The notes under the pieces were generated by a model. The model did not search any database, had not been told where the DNA came from, and saw only the letters and a list, made by a program, of their open reading frames with translations. A stretch of 11,160 nt of DNA from Damh-18 sp964570795 (GTDB lineage Bacteria > Patescibacteriota > Minisyncoccia > Phycocordibacterales > UBA918): positions 1 to 11,160 of the forward strand of contig CAZMYZ010000022.1 of the NCBI GenBank assembly GCA_964570795.1, in the 5' to 3' direction. The position numbers and the translations under genes are program-made. This document shows positions 1 through 5,974 of the stretch, one piece after another; the first letter of the stretch is position 1, and every line of letters begins with the position of its first letter.

Positions 1-61
1 GGAATCGAACCAAGAATAACGGCTTAGAAGTCCGCAGTTATATCCATTTAACTACAGGGGC
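1..61 (-). tRNA. tRNA-Arg (anticodon TCT), 3' end cut by window edge
   Basis: Read on the minus strand from position 61, the sequence begins with a 7-base acceptor strand GCCCCTG, then TA, a D-stem GTTA/TAAC, an anticodon stem and the loop CTTCTAA (30-24), giving anticodon TCT for AGA codons. The variable region and the start of the T-arm (GGTTCGATTCC) run into position 1, so the last T-stem bases and the 3' acceptor strand lie outside. The 31-39 pair at the top of the anticodon stem is an A-G mismatch (positions 31 and 23) and the bottom pair is G-T. The first 10 bases of the tRNA are also the last 10 bases of the upstream coding sequence. Confidence 0.93.
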
Positions 62-486
62 AAAATGGAATCGCCCTCAGTGTACCGAGGAGCCTCCTCC
101 TCCGCAAGGGGGGTGCTATTTTCTAAAATTATTTCGGATGTACTCGCGGTAGTACTCTCTGCTGCAAGATCTTCAAGGACAGGAGGTATATCCAGACGTA
201 ATGTATTGAACATCCGCTCATCATCATTGTACTTTTTTGCTGTTTCAATAAGTGCAGTATCACGATATCGAATCACCTTATCTTCGGTAAATGATTGCTC
301 GGGAGACATAACAAACTGCGCGTAAAAATCGATGCCGATATATACCACACCGCACAGAAACACCAGCACCGCAATACCCAAAATAAGCATCCAGTCACGT
401 TTTGGGTGCATATATTCATGCGAAGCACCCTCAGTGCCAAGCGAGTGAAATGAGTGGGTGGTAGATATGTTGAGATTAAATTTCAT
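52..486 (-). CDS. Single-pass membrane protein of unknown function, last gene of the pilMNO operon
   Basis: This is a 144-residue protein that I do not recognise. The chosen ATG at 486 overlaps the pilO stop by 11 bases, the usual sign of translational coupling; the reading frame is open further upstream but only inside pilO. A polar N-terminus (1-31) precedes one hydrophobic helix (about 33-53, rich in L, V, I, G). A charged segment follows (54-100), then an acidic Ser/Thr-rich tail (110-144) that looks disordered. Its place after pilO is where many type IV pilus operons carry pilP, but there is no lipobox and no visible PilP-like beta domain, so homology to PilP is not supported. Inferred role: accessory part of the PilMNO inner-membrane platform, with the tail on the outer face. 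The stop codon lies inside the tRNA-Arg gene. Confidence 0.75.
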   Translation of the reverse strand: MKFNLNISTTHSFHSLGTEGASHEYMHPKRDWMLILGIAVLVFLCGVVYIGIDFYAQFVMSPEQSFTEDKVIRYRDTALIETAKKYNDDERMFNTLRLDIPPVLEDLAAESTTASTSEIILENSTPLAEEEAPRYTEGDSILPL

Positions 487-1024
487 GTGTTTTAAATTGA
501 GTGACTTCAACATCATATGTACTTGTCCATGTACCTTTCTTTTCACCCTCCATCGCTGAAAACTGTACATTACGTATTGATACCTGATATGGAAGATATT
601 CAAAAAGCGTCAAGACTTTTACAAGCGCAGGATATGTCCCCTCAACAGAAAGATTGATGACTACTGTTTCAAAGGCCTCATTTATTGGACGTGTCGTGAT
701 TGTGTTTGTTTTGAGCAAGACTTGTTGCTCCCTACCCACAGTCTCGATAAGGGTCAAGAAGTCTATTACCCCCTCTTCGGTGAGAAGACGTTTTTGCAAA
801 GACTCACGGTCACTACGCGTTTCTTCAAGCCGAGCCACCAGTGCAGTAAAGGTGTCACGATTTTGTTCAATACGAGCATGGGATTCACGCATTTCATTTA
901 AATGCATTTTATGCTGCTCAACGAGATGAAAAAACCCCCAATACAAAAAGATACTTCCCACGCACAGGAGACTCCCGACTATTGCAATGATACGTGTGCT
1001 TTTGTGAACTCCAGAAATACTCAT
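476..1024 (-). CDS. pilO: PilO-like type IV pilus inner-membrane platform protein
   Basis: This 182-residue protein has the architecture of PilO/GspM-type proteins: a short cytoplasmic N-terminus, one transmembrane helix (about 12-31), a charged heptad-like coiled coil (about 33-80, rich in E, R, Q, L), then an alpha/beta region (83-180) compatible with the ferredoxin-like fold of PilO. In the known system PilO pairs with PilN in the periplasm and links the PilM ring to the rest of the pilus machine. Sequence identity with named PilO proteins is low, as usual for this family, so the call rests on architecture and on the position directly after pilN. The ATG at 1024 starts 3 bases after the pilN stop. 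No Shine-Dalgarno sequence is visible, so translation is probably coupled. Confidence 0.85.
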   Translation of the reverse strand: MSISGVHKSTRIIAIVGSLLCVGSIFLYWGFFHLVEQHKMHLNEMRESHARIEQNRDTFTALVARLEETRSDRESLQKRLLTEEGVIDFLTLIETVGREQQVLLKTNTITTRPINEAFETVVINLSVEGTYPALVKVLTLFEYLPYQVSIRNVQFSAMEGEKKGTWTSTYDVEVTQFKTHEI

Positions 1025-1027
1025 ATT

Positions 1028-1570
1028 TTATGAATCTTTGCTAAGGGTAACCGTAATGGCAAATGGTAAGTCAGCATCCCGAGCAAGATCAGCAATCGGC
1101 ACTTCTGCTTTTTCAAATCGCGGCGTTGCTTCGAGTTCATTTTTAAATCGAATGAGTGCTTCTCGTGTAGCAGCAACCCCTTGCACTTGGATGGTCTGTG
1201 GCGTGTTTTGAGCTTTCGACGCCATATAGAAAGTTTTAAATGAAATGCCAGCAGGAGTTAGGTGTTCTATCTCACGTAAAATATCTGAAGTATGCACCGT
1301 ATGGCCAATTGTTTGTAACTGAGTGAGCATTGTATGTGCCTCCCCCACCTGACGCTCGGCTTCTGCAAATACAGCGGCTTCATCTTCTACGTTATTAATG
1401 CGTGCTTCATAATCTGCTATTTGCGCACTCGTAAGTATATACGTTGGTGCAAGTGCAATCGTGAGGATACAAAAAACGCTGCCAAGAAGAAAACAAAGTG
1501 ACGCACCCACGCGCAATAAATACTCTCGTTTGAGTACAGTGTATCCTGCTGGTGGAATGAGATTAATCAT
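1028..1570 (-). CDS. pilN: PilN-like type IV pilus assembly protein
   Basis: This 180-residue protein begins MINLIPP, which matches the conserved N-terminal INLLP-type motif by which PilN docks into the groove of PilM in characterised systems. A transmembrane helix (about 20-42) follows, then a coiled-coil stretch (about 48-90) and a C-terminal alpha/beta region (95-180) compatible with a ferredoxin-like dimerisation domain. The ATG at 1570 is 2 bases after the pilM stop, so the two genes are almost certainly cotranscribed and coupled. With the protein chain PilM-PilN-PilO it forms the inner-membrane alignment complex of a type IV pilus, used in these small bacteria for attachment or DNA uptake (inference). 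Confidence 0.92.
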   Translation of the reverse strand: MINLIPPAGYTVLKREYLLRVGASLCFLLGSVFCILTIALAPTYILTSAQIADYEARINNVEDEAAVFAEAERQVGEAHTMLTQLQTIGHTVHTSDILREIEHLTPAGISFKTFYMASKAQNTPQTIQVQGVAATREALIRFKNELEATPRFEKAEVPIADLARDADLPFAITVTLSKDS

Positions 1571-1572
1571 GG

Positions 1573-2667
1573 CTATATAAAATTACGCAAGGCAAGACCA
1601 ATAGCTGTAGCATATCCGTATGAATATCGGCGGGTAATAGGCGGAATATGAGTATCGAGTGGAAAGGCATTACCCCACACTTGCGCTCTCTCTGCAGGCA
1701 CTTCAAGTTTATCAGCGAGATACTCGGGGAGACCAAGGAGATTGGCGCTACCGCCACAAATAATAAGTTTCTTAATCTCTCGTGCTTCTCTATCGATATC
1801 TCGCGTGTTCCAGTAATGCATACGAATACTCAATTCATCGACAATTACATTTGCATACTTTTCAAGCACCGTTGCCACTGCATCATTTTCTTTCGTATGC
1901 ACCAATCCACGAGTGTTTTTTATCATCGTAAGTTCTGACTCAGCAAGATTGCCAAGGATTTCGCGCATATCAGCACTCATCTGACTTCCCGCCACATCAA
2001 TAGTAGAGGCGTACATGAGTGCGCCGCGATGCACGATACCGATACCCATACGTGTTTTTCCAAAATCAACAATCATATAGGTACCGTGGTTGCTCTTGGG
2101 CACAGCAGCACGTGCAATTGCTTGCGCCTCAATTTCAAACGCAAGTGGGATAAGCCCTGCCTGAATGCAGGCTTCGTAATAACTATTGATGGTTGACTGC
2201 GCGTAAACTGCCACCGCAATACGCATGGTTCGATTTTCAGTATCGTGACCCACAACCGCGTAATCAAAATACGCATCGCGGGGTGAGAGTGGTACATTTT
2301 CCTCAAGACGAAATTCCAAAAGTCCACGAATATCTTTGCGAGAAGTTGCTTCAGGAAGCGTGGTGTCAAAAAGGTACGCACGCTCTTCGGGGAGTGACAC
2401 ATTCACATAACGTGCATTGGTGCGCGACTTCATTTCACCCAGGACCGCAGCGAGTTTGGCTCCGTCATGCACATTGCCGCGCTCTACAATTCCCGAAGGA
2501 ATTTCAATATCGCCCCAGTGGCGCAAATTAAGAAACTCGTCGTGGGAATGCTCACGCTCAAACTGAATAAACTTGAGTGACGTATCAGAAATATCCACCC
2601 CCACACACGGGAAGGACATAATATGTGGTGGCGGGAACACGCGTTGTAACGAGGAAAGAACGGTCAT
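1573..2667 (-). CDS. pilM: PilM-like actin-fold ATPase of the type IV pilus
   Basis: This 364-residue protein has the actin/FtsA-like fold signature of PilM: an early phosphate-1 loop VGVDISDTSLKFIQF (about 22-36), the second-phosphate segment MIVDFGKTRMGIGI and the adenosine motif LIICGGSANLLGLPEYL. In known systems PilM binds ATP, forms a cytoplasmic ring and holds the N-terminus of PilN. I chose the ATG at 2667, which gives a short basic, proline-rich lead (RVFPPPHIM) of the kind seen before the first strand in related PilM proteins. An ATG at 2685 overlaps the -10 box and one at 2619 would drop the lead. It is the first gene of pilM-pilN-pilO-unknown. Confidence 0.93.
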   Translation of the reverse strand: MTVLSSLQRVFPPPHIMSFPCVGVDISDTSLKFIQFEREHSHDEFLNLRHWGDIEIPSGIVERGNVHDGAKLAAVLGEMKSRTNARYVNVSLPEERAYLFDTTLPEATSRKDIRGLLEFRLEENVPLSPRDAYFDYAVVGHDTENRTMRIAVAVYAQSTINSYYEACIQAGLIPLAFEIEAQAIARAAVPKSNHGTYMIVDFGKTRMGIGIVHRGALMYASTIDVAGSQMSADMREILGNLAESELTMIKNTRGLVHTKENDAVATVLEKYANVIVDELSIRMHYWNTRDIDREAREIKKLIICGGSANLLGLPEYLADKLEVPAERAQVWGNAFPLDTHIPPITRRYSYGYATAIGLALRNFI

Positions 2668-2683
2668 ACAAATATGTACCCTC

Positions 2684-2689
2684 ATTATA
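2684..2689 (-). promoter_or_regulatory. -10 box of the pilM operon
   Basis: The minus strand reads TATAAT here, a perfect sigma70 -10 hexamer, with TG directly before it. No clear -35 box sits 17 bases upstream (GCCTGA). It lies 16 bases before the chosen pilM ATG and within the 63-base gap after the preceding gene, so the pil operon probably has its own promoter. Confidence 0.6.
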
Positions 2690-2730
2690 CACGTATTATG
2701 TACGTATCAGGCACACATTCCACACAAAAC

Positions 2731-3075
2731 TTATTTTATTTTTGTGCCAGGAGGAACATCTGCTGTAGGAGCGAGAAGTGCAAGCACTCCTTCATGACTT
2801 GCAGCAAGTATCATCCCCTGACTTTCGAATCCCCGAATAGTGCGTGGTGCGAGATTTACTACATAGGGAAACTTCTTCCCCACTAAGACTTGTGGGTCCT
2901 CGAAGTACTCACGAATACCGGAAAGTATTTGTCGTGGCACTTTATTTCCCTCGGCATCAAGGTCACCAACATCCACCATGCATTTAAGGAGCTTGTCTGC
3001 ACCATCAATGAGTTCCACTGAGAGTACCTCACCAATGCGAATTTCTACTTTTGTAAAATCGTCGTAATTAATCAT
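2731..3075 (-). CDS. Stand-alone tRNA-binding OB-fold protein (CsaA/Trbp111/MetRS C-terminal domain family)
   Basis: This 114-residue protein is a complete EMAPII-like OB fold. The family landmarks are KVEIRIGEV (9-17), the ADKLL segment (26-30), RQILSGI (48-54), VNLAPR (73-78) and ESQGMILAA (84-92). In characterised relatives, the C-terminal appendix of methionyl-tRNA synthetase, Trbp111 and CsaA, this fold dimerises and binds tRNA non-specifically. Here it stands alone, so it may act in trans with MetRS or as a general tRNA chaperone; which one cannot be told from sequence. The ATG at 3075 follows the ruvX stop after 5 bases, so it is the second gene of a ruvX operon. No Shine-Dalgarno sequence is visible. 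Confidence 0.93.
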   Translation of the reverse strand: MINYDDFTKVEIRIGEVLSVELIDGADKLLKCMVDVGDLDAEGNKVPRQILSGIREYFEDPQVLVGKKFPYVVNLAPRTIRGFESQGMILAASHEGVLALLAPTADVPPGTKIK

Positions 3076-3080
3076 AGATA

Positions 3081-3470
3081 TTATTGTGAATGCTGCGTCC
3101 TGGTTAAATAACTATTGAGTATGACGCTCGCTGCGCTCGCGTCCGTCATCTCGTTCCTTCCCTGAAAGCGAATTGCCTCCTGCGTCGTGTATTGCTCAGG
3201 TTCGAGTTCTACGGGAAGCCCTATATGCAAGGTAAGGTCAAGAATAAATTCCTCCACCGCTGCATGTACTTTATTGGGGGCACCATCGCGTCCAAGGGAA
3301 TGTCCCACCACAATAACCCCCACCTTTTCAGCAGCAACAATTCGCTCAATCCCCTTCATCAAAGATGCGTCGTTGGGGAGCACTTCACGCGGAAACGCCA
3401 TCATCCCTTTATCGTCGGTAAGTGCAATACCGACACGCTTTGTCCCATAATCTATTCCCATCAATTTCAT
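3081..3470 (-). CDS. ruvX: RuvX/YqgF family Holliday-junction resolvase-like nuclease
   Basis: This 129-residue protein has the RNase H-like YqgF fold. It shows MGIDYGTKRVGIAL at the start, with the first catalytic Asp at residue 6, the VVGHSLGRDG strand-loop in the middle, and the closing motif DASAASVILNSYL with the third acidic residue. The family is implicated in Holliday-junction resolution and in 16S/pre-rRNA 5' end processing. Length is normal (about 130-150). The ATG at 3470 is chosen because a TGGTATGCT extended -10 element ends 6 bases before it. The frame is open to 3707, but that extension carries no conserved sequence and would run through the promoter and into the divergent nuclease gene. 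No Shine-Dalgarno sequence; probably a leaderless message. Confidence 0.95.
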   Translation of the reverse strand: MKLMGIDYGTKRVGIALTDDKGMMAFPREVLPNDASLMKGIERIVAAEKVGVIVVGHSLGRDGAPNKVHAAVEEFILDLTLHIGLPVELEPEQYTTQEAIRFQGRNEMTDASAASVILNSYLTRTQHSQ

Positions 3471-3476
3471 GGGAAT

Positions 3477-3485
3477 AGCATACCA
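3477..3485 (-). promoter_or_regulatory. Extended -10 promoter of ruvX
   Basis: The minus strand reads TGGTATGCT: an extended -10 element (TGn plus TATGCT). The hexamer ends 6 bases before the ruvX ATG, which puts the expected transcription start on or within one base of the ATG, so a leaderless mRNA is likely. Confidence 0.65.
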
Positions 3486-3501
3486 TATTAAAATTAGTGG
3501 G

Positions 3502-3510
3502 TGGTATACT
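3502..3510 (+). promoter_or_regulatory. Extended -10 promoter of the HNH nuclease gene
   Basis: The plus strand reads TGGTATACT, a near-perfect extended -10 element, 16 bases before the ATG at 3527. It is divergent from the ruvX promoter 16 bases away; the two -10 regions lie almost back to back. Confidence 0.6.
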
Positions 3511-3526
3511 GGTAGAACGATAGAAT

Positions 3527-4018
3527 ATGAAAGTTCAACGAAAGCCAAATTGTTCTTGTTCTGTATGTGGGAAAATGATGTACAGGCGACCTCTCCAAAT
3601 TTCAAGTGGTGGTGTATTTTGTTCTTTAGCATGCTGTGGAAAAAGCCAACGTACTGAAAAGATATGTAACGTATGTGGCAATACATATATTGGTGGAAAG
3701 CGAACATGTTCCCGTTCGTGTGCGAATAAAGGAAGGTCGGGAATTAAATATCTTGGTCACAATACAAAAAACAACGCCCATCAAGGGACTCTTTTAAAAG
3801 AAAGAGTTGCACAAAGATGCAATGGAGTATGCAAAAAATGCGGTGAAAATAACTATGCAATTCTTCAAGTTCACCACAAAAAAGAACGACATCGAGGAGG
3901 GACAGATGTACTCAGTAATCTTGAATTACTCTGCCCTAACTGCCACGCGACACATCATCTTGGACATAGTTTGTTTGAAAAGAAAAAAAATGATAGAGTG
4001 CTACCGCAGCCAAAATAA
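3527..4018 (+). CDS. HNH endonuclease with three cysteine zinc-binding modules
   Basis: This is a 163-residue protein. Two short zinc modules come first: CSVC...CSLAC (C11, C14, C32, C36) and CNVC...CSRSC (C47, C50, C61, C65), resembling FCS/MYM-type zinc fingers. The HNH nuclease domain follows, with CKKC (102-105), LQVHHKK (H116, H117), N131 in LSNLELLCPNC and H140 with C136/C139. All expected ββα-metal residues are present, so the enzyme looks intact and should cut DNA. Stand-alone HNH proteins of this type occur in phages, mobile introns and defence islands; the target is unknown. The gene is richer in A and T than its neighbours, suggesting transfer. It ends 7 bases before tRNA-Ser and may be cotranscribed with it. 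The only plausible start is the ATG at 3527; no Shine-Dalgarno sequence is visible. Confidence 0.9.
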   Translation: MKVQRKPNCSCSVCGKMMYRRPLQISSGGVFCSLACCGKSQRTEKICNVCGNTYIGGKRTCSRSCANKGRSGIKYLGHNTKNNAHQGTLLKERVAQRCNGVCKKCGENNYAILQVHHKKERHRGGTDVLSNLELLCPNCHATHHLGHSLFEKKKNDRVLPQPK

Positions 4019-4025
4019 TACACAG

Positions 4026-4113
4026 GGAAGGATGGCAGAGTTGGTCTATTGCACTTGTCTTGAAAACAAGAGTCTGGGAAACCGGACCGAGAGTTCGAAT
4101 CTCTCTCCTTCCG
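4026..4113 (+). tRNA. tRNA-Ser (anticodon TGA)
   Basis: This 88-base class II tRNA has acceptor GGAAGGA/TCCTTCC with discriminator G. The anticodon stem is CTTGT/ACAAG with loop CTTGAAA, giving TGA for UCA codons. A six-pair long variable arm (GTCTGG/CCGGAC) is typical of serine tRNA, and the T-arm is GAGAG-TTCGAAT-CTCTC. CCA is not encoded. It starts 7 bases after the HNH stop codon and no clear separate promoter is visible, so it may be processed from the nuclease transcript. Confidence 0.96.
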
Positions 4114-4166
4114 CTCGTTGAAAATACCGCCATTAGGCGGTTATTTTCTTGAGCGGAAGGAGAGAG
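4101..4166 (+). repeat. Perfect 16-bp inverted repeat of the tRNA-Ser 3' end
   Basis: CTCTCTCCTTCCGCTC at 4101-4116 (the 3' T-stem, acceptor strand, discriminator and two trailing bases of tRNA-Ser) is repeated as its exact reverse complement at 4151-4166. The 34-base spacer is occupied by the tRNA terminator hairpin, so the transcript could fold into one long cruciform-like stem that would compete with the tRNA acceptor and T-arm. Confidence 0.9.
4120..4148 (+). terminator. Terminator-like hairpin after tRNA-Ser
   Basis: GAAAATA-CCGCC, loop ATTA, GGCGG-(T)-TATTTTC: twelve pairs with one bulged T, a GC-rich top and an A/T-rich base whose 3' side is T-rich. It starts 6 bases after the tRNA and is a plausible intrinsic terminator. 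Confidence 0.6.
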
Positions 4167-4308
4167 AAGCACCTTCGTGCTTCTCGTAGAGATTCGAACG
4201 CCGGAGTCATGTTTTTGCTATTCAAAATGCAAAAACAGACGAGGCGCGTCCAGTGTTCTTGCATGCGAAGCGTGCTAGAAAAAACGGGACGAATCTCGCT
4301 CCCTCCGC
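4151..4308. repeat. Inverted-repeat element built from tRNA-Ser 3'-end copies and hairpins; no gene seen
   Basis: This stretch holds no credible coding region. It is bounded by two inverted copies of an antisense tRNA-Ser 3' end. The left copy is GCGGAAGGAGA (4153-4163) and GAGATTCGAAC (4189-4199), split by a 25-base insert. The right copy is CGAATCTCGCTCCCTCCGC (4290-4308), which matches the left one apart from two substitutions. The split insert is itself a hairpin, GAGAAGCAC-CTTC-GTGCTTCTC (4164-4185). Inside are two more hairpins: TGTTTTTGC/GCAAAAACA (4210-4237) and GCATGC-GAA-GCGTGC (4261-4275). It cannot fold as a tRNA because the T-stem no longer pairs. It may be a tRNA-derived non-autonomous mobile element or a structured RNA; both are inference. 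Confidence 0.65.
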
Positions 4309-4309
4309 A

Positions 4310-4349
4310 AACGCAAAAATCTCCTACATTCGTAGGAGATTTTTGCGTT
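4310..4349 (-). terminator. Bidirectional terminator after pgl
   Basis: A perfect 18-bp stem (AACGCAAAAATCTCCTAC and its complement) with loop ATTC, carrying an A-tract on one side and a T-tract on the other. It sits 22 bases beyond the pgl stop and can stop both the zwf-gnd-pgl transcript and any read-through from the plus strand. Confidence 0.8.
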
Positions 4350-4371
4350 CTGTCTGTATATAGTATACACC

Positions 4372-5061
4372 CTATACACCAATATCCGTATATAATTTTA
4401 CTGAGTGCATTTCATGAAAAATATTTGCAGGCATTTCTTCTGGTGAAGATTCACCTTTCTCAAGTTTTATAAGTACGTCCTTCTTCTCTTCCCCCACTGC
4501 ATACACAATCGCTTCATCGACCCATTCGGTGAGAAAGGTGAATGTGGTTGTAATACGCTCACTATACTGATGGGCGCCCTCGGGTACTGTGTATGCCACC
4601 ACGAGTGGCTCTCCACTAAAATCCACATTGGGTACCCGAGGGAAAATACCTGCGGTGTGCCCGTCAGGACCAATACCCATTGTCGCAAGCACGACTCCAT
4701 CAGGATGCACTGATTTCCATACACGAAGTGAGACTTCCCACTGCACCGCTACCTCCTCAGACGATTCTTCAGTTATTTCTGTTAAGATGCATTGCGCCCC
4801 GCTCGCTGTAGCGCGTGCAAAAAAATCAGTCAGGGAGAGTTGTGAAAAATTATTAATGTGTAGGTCAGTGGAATAACGCTCATCGAGTACGCTAAGGGTA
4901 ATATGTGGGCCGAGCGCTTCGATATCTACATGTGCAAGTATTTCAAACGCCGAGCCACCTGAAAGCATAAGGAGAATTGGATGCTCTTTGTGGCGCATAA
5001 TTGCATCACAAAGGGCATATCCTGCCTCCACTTGAGGATTTCTAGTCCGAATAATTTCCAT
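4372..5061 (-). CDS. pgl: 6-phosphogluconolactonase
   Basis: This 229-residue protein belongs to the SOL/DevB (NagB-fold) lactonase family. It hydrolyses 6-phosphogluconolactone to 6-phosphogluconate in the cytoplasm, the second step of the oxidative pentose phosphate pathway. The landmarks are LSGGS (33-37), LDERY (59-63), NFSQL (71-75) and GIGPDGHTAGIFP (129-141), with the expected catalytic His at 135, plus a late RITTT. Length matches the family (about 230). I chose the ATG at 5061, one base after the gnd stop, with GAG-rich sequence just before it; a TTG at 5076 inside gnd would add only five residues. Last gene of zwf-gnd-pgl, followed by a strong terminator. Confidence 0.95.
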   Translation of the reverse strand: MEIIRTRNPQVEAGYALCDAIMRHKEHPILLMLSGGSAFEILAHVDIEALGPHITLSVLDERYSTDLHINNFSQLSLTDFFARATASGAQCILTEITEESSEEVAVQWEVSLRVWKSVHPDGVVLATMGIGPDGHTAGIFPRVPNVDFSGEPLVVAYTVPEGAHQYSERITTTFTFLTEWVDEAIVYAVGEEKKDVLIKLEKGESSPEEMPANIFHEMHSVKLYTDIGV

Positions 5062-5062
5062 A

Positions 5063-5962
5063 CTACTCTTTTGCAATCACCTTATGCCCGCCAAATTGAT
5101 TGCGCATTGCGGCCACCAACTTTCCTAAGTACGAAGGTGCTTCACGTGTTTTCTTGCGCTGAAGAAGTGCCGCCTCGAGTACCAAGGTTTCACCAAGTGT
5201 AGTGATGTGTTCCATCTCCTCCTCAGTCTCTCCCTTTGGCACAATACCCTCAATAAGTTCTATCTGTCCTTCTTTGTATGCATTTACAAGCCACGAGACA
5301 AGTTTGCTTGTAATAATACTTTCATGTTCATATGGCTTAAACACCTCATTGAGGTCAATACCCATTTCTGCTTCGCGCTCATGGAGAATAGCCACACCTT
5401 CAGCAATAGCACCCATCATGCCGTACTCAATCCCGTTGTGAATCATCTTTACAAAGTGCCCCGCACCTTCGTTCCCTACACGCGCATACCCATCCTTCGT
5501 CGCAAGCGCAGCAAAGAGATGTTCTTGTGATACAAATGTCTCACGTGGTCCACCCACCATAATAGCCGCCCCGTGACGTGCACCCGTCATACCGCCTGAA
5601 GTACCACAGTCGAGGTACTCGATTCCTTTTGCTTTCAAAGCTGCATGACGGCGCACCGAGTCCTTATAAAAACTATTTCCTCCATCTATCACGGTGTCAC
5701 CAACACTGAGAAGTGGTACGAGTTCCCCAAGCACCGTATCCACTGCGCTACTTGGCACCATAAGCCACACCACACACGGCGCGGAAAGTGCCGACACCAT
5801 CTCCGCAAGCGAAGCGGTCATCTCCACGCCAATTGCTGCCGTGTCGCCATAGGGGGCAGAGTTTTGGTTGTACCCCACCACACGATATTCTTTCTCGCGA
5901 AGCAACGTCACCATATTAAATCCCATGCGCCCGAGCCCTACAAATCCAATTTCTTTGTTCAT
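5063..5962 (-). CDS. gnd: 6-phosphogluconate dehydrogenase, decarboxylating, short type
   Basis: This 299-residue protein is the short (about 300-residue, GntZ/YqeC-like) form; the classical enzyme has about 470. It oxidises and decarboxylates 6-phosphogluconate to ribulose 5-phosphate. Visible are the Rossmann loop GLGRMG (9-14), DGGNSFYKDS (93-102), CGTSGG (119-124), the catalytic segment GHFVKMIHNGIEYG with K172, N176 and E179, and the C-terminal RNQFGGH (287-293). After strand 2 it reads GYNQN (30-34). NADP enzymes usually have N-R-T/S there and NAD enzymes an Asp, so cofactor preference cannot be assigned. The ATG at 5962 follows the zwf stop after 12 bases and the stop is one base before pgl, so the three genes form one transcript. 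Confidence 0.95.
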   Translation of the reverse strand: MNKEIGFVGLGRMGFNMVTLLREKEYRVVGYNQNSAPYGDTAAIGVEMTASLAEMVSALSAPCVVWLMVPSSAVDTVLGELVPLLSVGDTVIDGGNSFYKDSVRRHAALKAKGIEYLDCGTSGGMTGARHGAAIMVGGPRETFVSQEHLFAALATKDGYARVGNEGAGHFVKMIHNGIEYGMMGAIAEGVAILHEREAEMGIDLNEVFKPYEHESIITSKLVSWLVNAYKEGQIELIEGIVPKGETEEEMEHITTLGETLVLEAALLQRKKTREAPSYLGKLVAAMRNQFGGHKVIAKE

Positions 5963-5974
5963 ATAGTATGTATA

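Noticed and set aside
3119..3152. GC-rich inverted repeat GACGCTCGC/GCTCGCGTC inside ruvX
   Set aside because: It encodes the conserved DASAAS catalytic segment of RuvX, so the protein explains the sequence. Pairing is imperfect and no T-tract follows.
3471..3707. N-terminal extension of ruvX
   Set aside because: It would run through the ruvX promoter and opposite the HNH gene, and RuvX proteins begin at the MGIDYG strand.
4152..4308. A second, minus-strand tRNA gene
   Set aside because: Acceptor-like and T-loop-like pieces are present but the T-stem does not pair and no D-arm or anticodon arm can be drawn. It is better described as tRNA-derived repeat.
4149..4472. Open reading frame across the inverted-repeat block
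   Set aside because: It reads through the terminator hairpin and into the end of pgl, has no start signals, and its translation has no recognisable domain.
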